Shown here: positions 1 through 8,500 of the stretch, piece after piece | How the letters are laid out: every line of letters begins with the position of its first letter | Numbering within the stretch: the first letter of the stretch is position 1 | Assembly (NCBI GenBank): GCA_020636405.1 | Contig: JACJXW010000010.1 | Coordinates: 62,001-126,000, forward strand | From: Lewinellaceae bacterium | Lineage (GTDB): Bacteria > Bacteroidota > Bacteroidia > Chitinophagales > Saprospiraceae | Direction: 5' to 3' | DNA length: 64,000 nucleotides | The notes under the pieces: model-generated | What the model was told of the DNA's origin: nothing | The model's input: only the letters and a program-made list of their open reading frames with translations | Database searches by the model: none | Translations under genes and position numbers: made by a program

Positions 1-36
1 CAACCGGAAGGGCAGCTGTTCAGCCAGGTAGTTTAA
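1..36 (+). CDS. Possible C-terminal tail of an upstream gene (partial)
   Basis: An open frame runs from the window edge to a TAA at 34-36 and ends in ...LFSQVV. It lies 10 bases before the next start codon on the same strand, as expected for the end of a preceding operon gene. Twelve codons are too few to identify it. Confidence 0.3.
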   Translation, partial: QPEGQLFSQVV

Positions 37-46
37 ATACTATTCT

Positions 47-451
47 ATGGCAAAGCAAATAGGTATCTGGCTCGATTTCAAAGAAGCCTTTGTCATTGAG
101 CTGAACAAGGGGGAGACTTCTGTGGTGTGCATTCCCTCCGAGGTGGAGGATTACCATGTCAAGGGAGGTTCCCGAACCAGGCAACCCTGGGGCCCGATGG
201 ATAAAACTTCCGATACCAAATACCTCGGCCGCCGGGAAACCCAACTCAAACATTACTACAGCCGCATTATGGAAAAGGTAGGCGATGCGGATGAGCTGTT
301 CGTCTTCGGGCCGGCAGAGGCCAAGAAGGGGCTGGAAAAGGCCATCGCATCAGAAAAAGCTTTCCAGCCCAGGCTGCTCAGTATGGAAACAGCCGACAGT
401 ATGACCCAAAACCAGATGGTGGCCAGGGTCAGGGATTTTTTCCGGCAGTGA
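47..451 (+). CDS. Small conserved protein of unknown function, stress-cluster neighbour
   Basis: Encodes 134 aa without signal peptide or membrane segment, so probably cytoplasmic. The beginning (MAKQIGIWLDFKEAFVIEL) has the 'IWLD...A.V' strand seen in small bacterial proteins annotated as translational-machinery or eRF1-domain-3-like, and the alternating hydrophobic/charged pattern with 'LFVFGPAEAKKGL' near residue 85 fits such an alpha/beta fold. That assignment is inference. The gene precedes an Hsp20 gene by about 100 bases and a universal stress protein gene follows, which suggests a role under stress. No clear Shine-Dalgarno sequence is present, which is normal for Bacteroidota. Confidence 0.75.
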   Translation: MAKQIGIWLDFKEAFVIELNKGETSVVCIPSEVEDYHVKGGSRTRQPWGPMDKTSDTKYLGRRETQLKHYYSRIMEKVGDADELFVFGPAEAKKGLEKAIASEKAFQPRLLSMETADSMTQNQMVARVRDFFRQ

Positions 452-557
452 TAAAAATCAATATCCGGAAATGACAAAGTGCAGTGCAAGGTAGGATCTT
501 TGCCATTAAATTGATAGGTGTTGAAGTGTGTTTTCTTCAAACCAAAACAATCCAATT

Positions 558-1001
558 ATGTGGCGCGCAAAGATCAAGAATCGTGCCTTTGACCGGATGG
601 GCGAAGAATATGCCAAGTTGATCGACCCCGACCACTTTCTGGGGCGTAGCGCTTTTGATATCCATTACAAGGATATGCCGCCGGTAAATATCATACATGA
701 AGGCAAACTATTCGAAATGGAAGTCATGGTTCCTGGATTCAGGAAAGAAGAACTTGAAATTACCGTGAAGGACGATATACTGACGATACGCGGTGAGAAA
801 TCTACCTCCAAAGGGGAAAAAAAGAGCAAGTATATCCTCGAAGAGTTTGACTTCGACTCCTTCGAGCGCAAGTTCAAACTGGCCCACGCCGTAGGGCATG
901 AAAAGATTACGGCCAGATACGATAACGGCATCCTGCGATTGACTTTCGTTGACGTGCCCAAGGAAGAAGAAAAAGCTTACAAGAAAGTGGCAGTCGAATA
1001 G
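558..1001 (+). CDS. hsp20: Hsp20/alpha-crystallin family small heat-shock protein
   Basis: ATP-independent holdase chaperone that binds unfolding proteins in the cytoplasm. The product is 147 aa from the ATG at 558 (MWRAKIKNRAFDR); a GTG at 528 would add ten residues with no family support. The alpha-crystallin domain spans about residues 43-140: it opens with 'PPVNIIHEGKLFEMEVMVPG', the usual first beta strands, and contains the 'GILRLTF' version of the conserved G-x-L motif. The C-terminal I/V-x-I/V tail is only weakly visible (KKVAVE). It is followed by a strong hairpin at 1132-1171 and then by a universal stress protein gene, making a stress-response cluster. Confidence 0.93.
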   Translation: MWRAKIKNRAFDRMGEEYAKLIDPDHFLGRSAFDIHYKDMPPVNIIHEGKLFEMEVMVPGFRKEELEITVKDDILTIRGEKSTSKGEKKSKYILEEFDFDSFERKFKLAHAVGHEKITARYDNGILRLTFVDVPKEEEKAYKKVAVE

Positions 1002-1131
1002 GTAGCAATTGATTTCGGGCGCAAGGCAGCGGGACGAAAAGCCCGCAGGCGCCAGAAATGCTATATACATCCGTTTTACCCGGAGTGCAACTGGTTAGTA
1101 TGCATGGCCGGTAAAACCGATGGAAAAGCCG

Positions 1132-1171
1132 GTAAAAGCGCAAAAGAGGTTCACTCTGTTTGCGCTTTTAC
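1132..1171 (+). terminator. Hairpin, probable terminator after hsp20
   Basis: Perfect 13-base inverted repeat: GTAAAAGCGCAAA at 1132-1144 and its complement at 1159-1171 around a 14-base loop that can add four more pairs. The downstream arm ends in a T-rich run (CTTTTAC TTATTT). It lies between the Hsp20 stop and the next gene on the same strand. Confidence 0.55.
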
Positions 1172-1237
1172 TTATTTATAGCCTACATTCGTGCAAAGCA
1201 TATGCCTGGCGTATGCTGAGGAAAAAAACGGATACAC

Positions 1238-2125
1238 ATGCAATCATTCCGCCGAGTTATCGTAGCCCTGGACCTTTCTGCCGCCGACCAGTACATTCTC
1301 CGGTTTCTGGCCGCCAACGCGATGATGCTGGGCATCGAGAAAGTTTACTTCGTACACATCATGCCGGATTTTACGCTCCCCAAGCATGTAGATGTCGAGT
1401 TCCAGAAGCTTTTCGCTCCTGAATATCCTATTGATGAAAAGGTGCGGGACAAACTGGGTTTCGATATACAGGATGCCCTGGGAGAAGAAACAACAGTGGA
1501 ATATACCATTGAAGTGATCGAGGGCAAGCCCTATGAAAAACTGCTGCATTGGACAAGGGTCAAGGAAGCAGACCTGCTCATCGTTGGAAAAAAGGAAGTT
1601 AGTGAAGGCAGCGGTATTACTGCCCGCAGGGTAGCCCGAAACGCCAAATGCAACATCCTGTTCCTGCCGATGAACGGGGCGGGCGAGATCGAGCACATCG
1701 TCGTACCGATCGACTTTTCATTGCACTCCCTGCATGCCGTTCAGGCGGCCCTGAATTTCAAAAACCGCCTGTCCGATACCGCCATCCACGGCATCTATAT
1801 CGTAGACCTGCCTCCGGAAGATTACTACACCCGTTCGCGGCCGGGGACAGGCTATCGCGGTATCCTGATGGAATCTGCCCAAATTGCCTTCGACAGCTTC
1901 GTCAAAGACAATGGATTGTCCAGGGAGGAGCTCGAAATGAACTTCCTTGAAAACAAACAACACGATATTGCCGGCCACATCGAAGATTTTGCGCTGGAGC
2001 GGCCGAACAGCATGATCATCATGGGCGCCAAAGGGCACTCTCCCTTTGAGACCTTCCTCTTCGGCAGCATCACGGAGAAACTGGCGGAACGCTACAATAA
2101 AGTGCCTCTGCTGATAGTTCGTTGA
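1238..2125 (+). CDS. Tandem universal stress protein (two UspA domains)
   Basis: 295 aa with two consecutive UspA domains (about residues 1-140 and 150-295). Both open with the strand typical of the fold ('RRVIVALDLSAAD' and 'EHIVVPIDFSLHS'). The second domain keeps the ATP-binding signature G-x2-G-x9-G-S ('MGAKGHSPFETFLFGS'). The first has only a degenerate version, so one nucleotide site may be lost, which is common in two-domain Usp proteins. Expected to act in the cytoplasm in survival of starvation or oxidative stress. It follows hsp20 on the same strand. The start at 1238 (MQSFRRVIVALDL) matches the family start. Confidence 0.9.
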   Translation: MQSFRRVIVALDLSAADQYILRFLAANAMMLGIEKVYFVHIMPDFTLPKHVDVEFQKLFAPEYPIDEKVRDKLGFDIQDALGEETTVEYTIEVIEGKPYEKLLHWTRVKEADLLIVGKKEVSEGSGITARRVARNAKCNILFLPMNGAGEIEHIVVPIDFSLHSLHAVQAALNFKNRLSDTAIHGIYIVDLPPEDYYTRSRPGTGYRGILMESAQIAFDSFVKDNGLSREELEMNFLENKQHDIAGHIEDFALERPNSMIIMGAKGHSPFETFLFGSITEKLAERYNKVPLLIVR

Positions 2126-2154
2126 CTGGTATTCATCCTTTTTGTGTATTTTTG
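2122..2154 (+). promoter_or_regulatory. Bacteroidota-type promoter for the deacylase gene
   Basis: TTG at 2122-2124, a 22-base spacer, and TATTTTTG at 2147-2154, a perfect TAnnTTTG -7 box. It overlaps the stop of the upstream universal stress gene. Transcription would begin near 2160, giving a leader of about 110 bases before the ATG at 2270. Confidence 0.55.
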
Positions 2155-2203
2155 ACTGCCTCAAAAATTCCCTGATTCTGGAAACGGTATATAATCGGAC
2201 ATA

Positions 2204-2235
2204 CCCGGGGTGTCTTTCCCCGGGAGGTGTTTTTT
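2204..2235 (+). terminator. Intrinsic-terminator hairpin inside the deacylase leader
   Basis: CCCGGGG (2204-2210), seven-base loop, CCCCGGG (2218-2224), then AGGTG and six T (2230-2235). It can end the upstream stress gene, but the promoter at 2122-2154 lies before it, so it also sits in the leader of the next gene as an attenuator would. GGTAT at 2186-2190 can pair with ATACC at 2201-2205, in competition with the terminator stem. Confidence 0.55.
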
Positions 2236-2269
2236 GTATTGATGACCACGATAAAAAGTAAGCCCTGAG

Positions 2270-3256
2270 ATGAAGAGCCCAGTTTCGATCCTTCAACACG
2301 ATGCCCCGGTAATCGAAGAAATACTACTTGATGAAGTCCCTCCAGGAACAATACAACGATTCCTGCTGCATCTGGTAACCGATGGCATGGGGTTACCGGT
2401 TTTCATCCCCATCATCATAGCCCGGGGAGCGCAGGACGGGCCGGTGGTCGGCGTTACGGCAGCCGTACACGGCAATGAGTTGAACGGCATTCCGGTCATA
2501 CAGCGGCTCTTTCGTGAGATCAAAGCCGAAGAACTGCGTGGCACCATCGTGGGCGTGCCCGTGGTCAATATACCGTCGCTTCTGCGCAAGAGGCGCCGAT
2601 TCATCGATGGGACCGACCTGAACCACATCATGCCCGGCAAGCCAGACGGCAACGTCAGCCAGGTGTATGCTTACCGGATCGTCAACTGGATCGTCAATAA
2701 ATTCAATTACCTCATTGACCTTCACACCGCCAGCTTCGGACGGGTCAATTCTTACTACATCCGCGCCGATATGTCGGCCCCGGAAACCCGGAAGATGGCC
2801 CTGTTGCAAAACGCCCAGATCATTGTACACAACCCGCCATCCGATGGAACCCTGCGCGGTGCTGCCGATGCACTCGGCATTCATGCCATCACCCTGGAAG
2901 TAGGCAACCCCAACACTTTCCAGAAAGGCCTCATCCGATCTGGCCTGACGGGAATTCACAACCTGCTCCACGCGCTGGACATGACCGATGCGGTCATCGA
3001 AGAACCGGAAATGCCGGCCGTCGTTTGTCAGCACTCCTATTGGCTGTACACGGATACAGGCGGCATTCTCACTGTTCATCCCCATGTTGCCCAAAGGGTC
3101 AAGGCCGGAGAGGTCGTCGCTACCCTGCGCAATATCTTCGGCGACCTGATCCGGGAATACAAAGCCCCGGAGGATGGCATCGTTATCGGCAAGAGCGTCA
3201 GTCCGATCAATCAAACCGGAGGGCGAATACTACACCTGGGGGTAGTGAGGGAATGA
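2270..3256 (+). CDS. Succinylglutamate desuccinylase/aspartoacylase-family zinc deacylase
   Basis: 328 aa zinc amidohydrolase of the AstE/AspA branch of the M14 carboxypeptidase clan, which removes an acyl group from an N-acyl amino acid or related amide. Visible metal-site motifs are H-G-N-E near residue 67 ('AAVHGNELNG'), a third histidine in 'LIDLHTASFG' near 155, and a catalytic glutamate in 'ITLEVGNP'. The C-terminal beta domain ('GGILTVHPHVAQRVKAGE') is typical. The exact substrate cannot be read from sequence. It is probably transcribed from its own promoter at 2122-2154 with a terminator-bearing leader. The product has no signal peptide. Confidence 0.88.
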   Translation: MKSPVSILQHDAPVIEEILLDEVPPGTIQRFLLHLVTDGMGLPVFIPIIIARGAQDGPVVGVTAAVHGNELNGIPVIQRLFREIKAEELRGTIVGVPVVNIPSLLRKRRRFIDGTDLNHIMPGKPDGNVSQVYAYRIVNWIVNKFNYLIDLHTASFGRVNSYYIRADMSAPETRKMALLQNAQIIVHNPPSDGTLRGAADALGIHAITLEVGNPNTFQKGLIRSGLTGIHNLLHALDMTDAVIEEPEMPAVVCQHSYWLYTDTGGILTVHPHVAQRVKAGEVVATLRNIFGDLIREYKAPEDGIVIGKSVSPINQTGGRILHLGVVRE

Positions 3257-3440
3257 GGGGACATCAATCAACCCTTCACTCATTTCATAAAAACCACCAG
3301 GTTTTCCGCCCGCTGGCGCCCGGTAATCCTGCCTCCGACGCCCGGTGCTTCCAGGATAGCAGGAATATAGCTCCGCCCGAAGAAAGCAGTGCCCGGACCC
3401 TGTCCGATCTCGGACCACCGGTTGGCGGCAAGGATGAAAT

Positions 3441-3610
3441 AAAAAAGCCTCTTGGTGCTTTCTTGACCAAGAGGCTGCAATTCTCCCAACACTTAAATGG
3501 TTTTTTCGTGTGTTCTGTGCTAATTTGTTTGAGTTTGTGTAATTCACATTCGGGCGATAGCGCCCTGACACACGATTTATTTTTTATCTCTCAAAGCTCT
3601 TTTGATATTG
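3441..3610 (-). ncRNA. Probable orphan small RNA 1 (promoter plus terminator, no ORF)
   Basis: On the minus strand a TTG (3645-3647) lies 20 bases from TTACTTTG (3617-3624), one change from the TAnnTTTG box, so transcription would start near 3610. It would stop at GCCTCTTGG...CCAAGAGGC (3447-3475) followed by six T (3441-3446), a classical intrinsic terminator. The 170-base interval also holds GGGCG-ctat-CGCCC and a CGTGTGT/ACACACG long-range pair, and no plausible ORF. The remaining intergenic DNA around it (3257-3440 and 3648-3830) shows nothing recognisable. Confidence 0.45.
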
Positions 3611-3830
3611 ATAATGCAAAGTAAAACAATATTATATAATGCTTCAATTGCATAGAAATGTAAAAATCATGTGTTTTTCTTGGGGTTTGGCCACATTATT
3701 ACATGAAAATGTAATAAATTTATTTCTATAGGGGCCCTAGAGAAGCATTGCACTCATTTTGATAGCCCTTATTTGCCTTCAGGCGACAATACTGCTATGG
3801 GAATGTAAGAGGAACCAGAGTAACAGTATT

Positions 3831-4520
3831 ATGAAAAAGATTGCATTAATAGAAGACGATGAGCGCCTGTTAAAGCGGATGTTTTCCTTTCTGAACAGCC
3901 AGAATGGGTTACAGTGTATCATTGCGGCCAGTTCCCTGGGTGAATTCTTCGAAAGGCTGGATGAAGAGCTGAAGCCCGACCTGCTGCTGCTGGATATTGA
4001 ACTTTCCCAGGATATCAATACCATAATACATCTTAAGAAGATTAAAAACCTGCTGCCTCAGTCCAAGGTCCTCGTCATAACAGGGCACAACCATCCGGAG
4101 TATGTGCTCAAGGCCATGCAAGAAGGGGCCGATAGCTTCTACCTCAAGGGTTCTGGCCTGAATAAACTGCTGGAAGCCATTGAAACCACCTTTTCCGGGG
4201 GCGCCTACATCACTCCGGAAGCCGCCGCACACATGATCCCTTTTCTGAGAAAAGAAAAATTGCCTGCAATGGATGGCCTGCCTCATACTGATGAACCAGA
4301 CACGGCTCCTGCTGAAGGGATTGCCCAAAAGGCCCCGGAACTGAGCCCAAGAGAGCGGCAGGTGGCCCGGGGCCTGATAAAAGGGCAAAGCTATTTGGAG
4401 ATCGCCGAAAACATCAACATCTCCGTCAATACCGTCCGTCATTATGTCAAGGTGCTTTATAAAAAATTTGAAGTGGCCAATAAGGTGCAGCTCAGCAATA
4501 AATTGAAGCCTTATATGTGA
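3831..4520 (+). CDS. LuxR/NarL-type response regulator
   Basis: 229 aa two-domain regulator. The receiver domain (1-120) has the acidic pair in 'ALIEDDERL', phospho-acceptor Asp in 'LLLLDIEL', Thr in 'VITGHN' and Lys in 'FYLKGSG'. A LuxR-type helix-turn-helix lies at about 163-229 ('ELSPRERQVARGLIKGQSY', 'NTVRHYVKVLYKKF'). An in-frame start 24 codons upstream is less likely because MKKIALIEDDE is the normal receiver start. The sensor kinase gene begins 80 bases downstream on the same strand, so they are a probable cognate pair. The protein is a clear paralogue of the regulator at 11617-12276. Confidence 0.92.
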   Translation: MKKIALIEDDERLLKRMFSFLNSQNGLQCIIAASSLGEFFERLDEELKPDLLLLDIELSQDINTIIHLKKIKNLLPQSKVLVITGHNHPEYVLKAMQEGADSFYLKGSGLNKLLEAIETTFSGGAYITPEAAAHMIPFLRKEKLPAMDGLPHTDEPDTAPAEGIAQKAPELSPRERQVARGLIKGQSYLEIAENINISVNTVRHYVKVLYKKFEVANKVQLSNKLKPYM

Positions 4521-4600
4521 TATTCGCTGATTGATTCCCCTCGGCCACGCACACTCTTGTTTCCTGCACGGAAACAACAACAGGAATAACCAAAAAGCAG

Positions 4601-6532
4601 ATGAAGATGAAGATGGCCCGGAAATACCATATTCGTACGATTGTGTGCTTCCTTTTCTCCTCTTTATCTCTATATGCCACTGATATCAACCGGGACAGCC
4701 TTATCCGGGAGCTGAAAGCAACGCCCGAAAAAAGCGAGCTGCGGGCACGCATCCTCCAGCAACTCAGCGAGTCTTACCGGGAGGACGCCCCGGACGAATC
4801 CATTTTCTACGGCGAAGAACTCCTGCACCTGGCCAACACGCTGGACGCACCCGAACTCCTTTACCTGGGCCATATGTCTACCGGTGTGGCCTATGCCATC
4901 AAAGGGAGTGCACCGGAAATAGCGCTGCAACATTTTATCGATGCCCTGGACATCGCCAAATCGAAAACCGGAAAGGACTGGGAGCTGCGACAGGTAAAAA
5001 GCCGAATCAACATCTGCGGCGTCCACTGGCAACTCGAGAATATGGGGCCAGCTATGGATTACGCTTATCAGAATGTAGCCCAGCTGAGAGCAATGGACGA
5101 GCCATTGACCCTGGCGGATGCATACCGAACGGTAGCCCTTTTGCACCGGTCCTCCAAACAATACGACTCTACCTTCTTTTACCTCAATGAGGCTATCGAT
5201 ATTTACGAGAAGCTCGAGGATTACCATAGGAAAGCATCGACACTGATCACATTGAGCACAGCCTACCAACAAACAGGGTTGTATGAACAGGCCCTGCAGA
5301 TCCTCCATCAGGTTCAGGAGCATGCCCGTATCCACCAGGACTCTACGATGATACGGGACACCTACACGGGCCTTGCCCAGGCCTACCTGCAACTCAACCG
5401 CCTCGATAGCGCCGAATACTATGCGCGTTCTCTGCTCGCCATTGCCCGGCAGAAAGGCCTGTTGCCGGAACTATCCGAAAGTTATAAAGTGTTATCCGGC
5501 CTCTTCTCCTCCATCAATCAAGCGGATAGCGCCTTGTACTACTACCGCCTTTACGCAGAATCCAGAGAACAACTCATCAGTGACGAAAAGGCCCGGGTCA
5601 TCCAGGAAATGGACAGCAAATACCAGGCCCGGGAAAGCGCCAGGGAAAACCGCCAGCTCCGGGAACAATACGCTCTGGTCAATTTCAGAAACACGTTGTT
5701 GCTCATCAGCTCTTTACTGTTCCTGTTTCTTGTTGCAGTGATTGCCTTTTTCTACCGGCGGGAACGCAAGCGCAAGGCAGAACTGGAAAAACTGAACGAA
5801 GAGGCCGCCAACAGCCACTCCTGGCTGCTAACGCTGATGAGTGAAAAAAAGCATATGGTCAACCTCATCGCTCATGATATTCGCAATCCGCTCTCCCTCA
5901 TTCAGTTCAATACTCATGCGCTGGGCCAGGCAGAAACCCTGGACGAGAAGGAACGCAAACAAATACTGGCGGAAATCGAACAGGCTACCGCCGACATCGA
6001 CCGTGCCAGCCTTAAGATCATGGAAATTGAAAACAAAACAGAAAGCCGGATCCATCTCCAAAATGTTTCCTTTGACCTCATTCGGGTGCTGAAAGAATCA
6101 ATCGGGGAGTTTTCTCCGTTTGCCCGCAGCAAATCCATCAGCCTGCAATTCAAAACCGATCAGGGCCACAGCTTCATTACCGGAGACCCCTTCCTTTTTC
6201 GGCACATCATCGCCAACCTGCTTTCCAACGCCATCAAATACTCTCCGCCCCATAAAGCTGTCGAACTTTCCTTCTTCCTGAATGAAAAAATAGCTGCATT
6301 CAGCGTGAAGGACCAGGGGCCCGGCCTTTCCCAACAAGACCAGCAACAGCTTTTTCAACGGGGAAAAGTCTTTCAGCCCTCCACGACAGAATCTTCTCGC
6401 GGCGAAGGGCTTTACCTCACCCGCCGCTACGTCGAAGCGATGGGCGGTAAAATAACAGTAGAGAGCAGCCCGGGGCAGGGCGCCCTTTTCACCGTCAGCT
6501 TTCCCATCGAAAGCCTTAAAACAGGAGAGTGA
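4601..6532 (+). CDS. TPR-containing membrane sensor histidine kinase
   Basis: 643 aa. An N-terminal signal sequence (hydrophobic residues about 10-26) is followed by a periplasmic region of about 330 residues with repeated tetratricopeptide helices, then one transmembrane segment ('TLLLISSLLFLFLVAVIAFF', about 365-385). The cytoplasmic kinase core has the H-box 'LIAHDIRNPLSL', N-box 'NLLSNAIKYSPP', G1 'DQGPGLS' and a slightly altered G2 'GEGLYLTRR'. It has no receiver domain of its own and presumably phosphorylates the regulator encoded just upstream. TPR sensors of this kind are common in Bacteroidota; the ligand or partner is unknown. Confidence 0.92.
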   Translation: MKMKMARKYHIRTIVCFLFSSLSLYATDINRDSLIRELKATPEKSELRARILQQLSESYREDAPDESIFYGEELLHLANTLDAPELLYLGHMSTGVAYAIKGSAPEIALQHFIDALDIAKSKTGKDWELRQVKSRINICGVHWQLENMGPAMDYAYQNVAQLRAMDEPLTLADAYRTVALLHRSSKQYDSTFFYLNEAIDIYEKLEDYHRKASTLITLSTAYQQTGLYEQALQILHQVQEHARIHQDSTMIRDTYTGLAQAYLQLNRLDSAEYYARSLLAIARQKGLLPELSESYKVLSGLFSSINQADSALYYYRLYAESREQLISDEKARVIQEMDSKYQARESARENRQLREQYALVNFRNTLLLISSLLFLFLVAVIAFFYRRERKRKAELEKLNEEAANSHSWLLTLMSEKKHMVNLIAHDIRNPLSLIQFNTHALGQAETLDEKERKQILAEIEQATADIDRASLKIMEIENKTESRIHLQNVSFDLIRVLKESIGEFSPFARSKSISLQFKTDQGHSFITGDPFLFRHIIANLLSNAIKYSPPHKAVELSFFLNEKIAAFSVKDQGPGLSQQDQQQLFQRGKVFQPSTTESSRGEGLYLTRRYVEAMGGKITVESSPGQGALFTVSFPIESLKTGE

Positions 6533-6558
6533 GGCTCGGATGTACTCCGGCCTCACTC
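6527..6558 (+). terminator. Hairpin at the end of the TPR kinase gene
   Basis: Perfect 9-base inverted repeat GAGTGAGGC (6527-6535) and GCCTCACTC (6550-6558); the left arm includes the stop codon. No T tract follows, so it may stabilise the 3' end or act as a weak terminator. Confidence 0.4.
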
Positions 6559-7295
6559 GCTGTTACAACAAAAACTAGTTGTGAAATTGGGATTGATTTG
6601 TTTTCCCTGCCCGGATCAAAGGATCGCCGGGACGAATGCTGATGGGATTATGAGTAGCTATGACCGGTAAACTTTAGCACGGATCAGTTGCTACAACATA
6701 ATGGCCTCCTCTGATATCCTATAATCCTCAGTTTGTTTTTCACTCGGCTTTTCGCTGTAATCCCATTCGTATTAGCTGCCTCTCCGCTCATCACCCAGTC
6801 AATTCCCAGAATGCGGCAGCTACTTCGTAGCCGCCACATCGGGAAAGTTGACTAGTTTGGTGGATTGAGCTAAAAGTACACTAATTGGGATTGAGAATTA
6901 CGATTGTTCTTCATCTCCATACCAAGCGAAGAGGATGCCCGAATGGTCCGGTATCCGGCACCTCTTCGCAACCAGTATGGTCAAAAAGCAATACTTATTC
7001 GGTTCTGGTTATCTATGGGTAGCAGTATACTTATTTTTCATTGTTGCGTATTTATCGAGTTAGGGGAGAGACAAAAAAAGGGGTGGAGGCCCTTTCCCGT
7101 TATGTGAAACATATAGTCAAGGGCCCCGACACTGAGCTTAAAACTTAGCGCCTTCCAACCTAACTGGATATATGTGATCGTATGGAAAATCACTGTTGTA
7201 TACTGTTATTAACGCCGCCTTTCGGCATTAATAACCGTTTCATTGCCCATGTAAACAAGTCGCTGCACTTGCTTACCATCCATTTTGTCCCTGCG
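6559..7295. other. Intergenic stretch without recognisable gene
   Basis: About 740 bases with frequent stops in all frames and only short ORFs that resemble nothing known. Two copies of a short ATTGGGATTGA sequence are present (near 6582 and 6879). No tRNA, transposase remnant or clear promoter was seen. It opens the gene-poor stretch between the two kinase/regulator pairs. Confidence 0.5.
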
Positions 7296-7739
7296 TTAGC
7301 CCTCAGGCATCTGTATTTCGAACCTGACGGCCAGGTAGGCCTTACTTTCCACGACCGGGTAAGCACCCGGTTTGATCGTTCTGGCCCCTTCTGACCAGAA
7401 ATTCTGGCGAAACTCGAAGGGGTCTTCCACCAGGAAGATACCATTGCCGAAATATTTAGAGATCGCCTTTCGGCAAAGCGAATGCTTGACGAACTGGAAA
7501 ACGAGGGTGTCCGAAGCATCGACTTTCACCAGGGCTATTGCCCGGTTACATCCCCAGCGGCCATCCGTGTTCATTTCCTGAGCCACGGGTGCTATTATTT
7601 TACAAATTCCTGCGCCGGCGCATCTTTTATTGGGAGAACCAAATAACACATCGGCGACCAGGATCTTTTCTACCGCTCGTTTTCCAGGAGCCCTTTCAGG
7701 CTGCAGTATTTCTCTTTTTAGGGGATGTCCCAGAATCAT
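7296..7739 (-). CDS. Hypothetical protein with a C-x-G-x-G-x-C motif
   Basis: 147 aa with no signal peptide or membrane span. The notable feature is 'NKRCAGAGICKI' around residue 37-48: two cysteines framing glycines, a motif I associate with small uncharacterised Bacteroidota proteins and which could bind a metal. Further single cysteines occur near 65 and 88. The balanced amphipathic composition, long open frame and charged ending (EIQMPEG) argue that it is a real gene, but the function is unknown. It stands alone on the minus strand in a gene-poor region, with the TPR kinase upstream in coordinates and repeats downstream. Confidence 0.6.
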   Translation of the reverse strand: MILGHPLKREILQPERAPGKRAVEKILVADVLFGSPNKRCAGAGICKIIAPVAQEMNTDGRWGCNRAIALVKVDASDTLVFQFVKHSLCRKAISKYFGNGIFLVEDPFEFRQNFWSEGARTIKPGAYPVVESKAYLAVRFEIQMPEG

Positions 7740-7795
7740 GATTTATATTTTTCGCACGCTTTATTTTCAGATTGAAATCCGTTGTCGAGTTTTAC

Positions 7796-7981
7796 TCAGG
7801 GGCTTATGATATCTACATTGATGATCCCCTTACCAAATTGCATAGCGCTACCGTTCAGTTGAATGCCATTCGCTTTCATCTGTCTTTGATTTTGATGATG
7901 AAGAATTGTGTTCGATAGGCCTCCGGTGGTGCAGGCAGGAACGGACGGGGTGGGCAATGTTTGACCGTTAGGCCATGTCAC
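7796..7981 (-). CDS. Doubtful small ORF ending in INVDIISP
   Basis: 61 codons, product unrecognised. It is listed only because its ending (GKGIINVDIISP) resembles an equally small ORF at 8841-8990 (LRVVNVDIIGPD) on the same strand, which suggests a common origin. There is no ribosome-binding site or promoter that I can see, and the N-terminal half looks random. It could be a decayed gene end or chance. Confidence 0.2.
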   Translation of the reverse strand: MTWPNGQTLPTPSVPACTTGGLSNTILHHQNQRQMKANGIQLNGSAMQFGKGIINVDIISP

Positions 7982-8092
7982 GAGACACCCCTTTGAGCCA
8001 GTAACCTGATCTCATCCGTTCTTATGCGCTGCTTTGACTTTGTTCCGAAAGCCCTGCCGGAGAAATGGTTCGGTTGGCAGTTTTTTCGGCGG

Positions 8093-8292
8093 TAGTTTTC
8101 CTTTGATATTTCAAAGGTACTTCAACCTGCCTCCAGGCTTGCGGACAGAATTTTGATTTTACATACCCCCATAATTGCGGGCTCGTTTTTGGGAAGGATT
8201 GGTATGGTGTGTAACTCTCTTCGTTTGATATTGTAAAGGTAGGGCAGGGTATTTCAACTGGCAGGGACAGTTTTTCGAATTTACATACCCCC
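8093..8292 (-). repeat. Two degenerate tandem copies of an about 100-base repeat
   Basis: Copy A (about 8098-8171) and copy B (about 8222-8292) share the order TTTGATATT..AAAGGTA, then GGACAG, then TTTTGA/TTCGAA, then TTTACATACCCCCA. A third partial copy of the right end (GGACAGTT...CTACATACCCCGA) lies at 8653-8682. An ORF of 90 codons at 8022-8294 on the minus strand runs through both copies and so has an internal repeat itself. I treat it as a by-product of the repeat. Confidence 0.5.
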
Positions 8293-8293
8293 A

Positions 8294-8325
8294 AGCCTCA
8301 CCCGGCCCCCTGCACAGGAGGGGAG
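8294..8325. repeat. Single partial copy of the GC-rich palindromic repeat
   Basis: The sequence AGCCTCACCCGGCCCC...AGGAGGGGAG matches the left end of the larger palindromic element at 17725-17882 (AGCCTCCCCCGGCCCCTCC...GGAGGGGAG), with a few changes. It directly abuts the ACATACCCCC repeat. Confidence 0.45.
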
Positions 8326-8500
8326 TGGGCGAACCGGTAGCCAGTGCAGTGGGTAAGAACTTCCAAGGCGAGGCCTGCCCGGATGGCTATGGGGTAAGGC
8401 TGGAAAGCGCCCTTTTCTGAAAAGAAAGCCTTAGAGAGCAGGTTTGCCGTTCAGGGTTATCAAAAGGAGATAGAACACTGCAAAGCTGGTGGGCAGGGGC

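Noticed and set aside
1120..1422. Plus-strand ORF overlapping the start of the universal stress gene
   Set aside because: It runs through the hairpin at 1132-1171 and into the usp reading frame shifted by one base; no motif.
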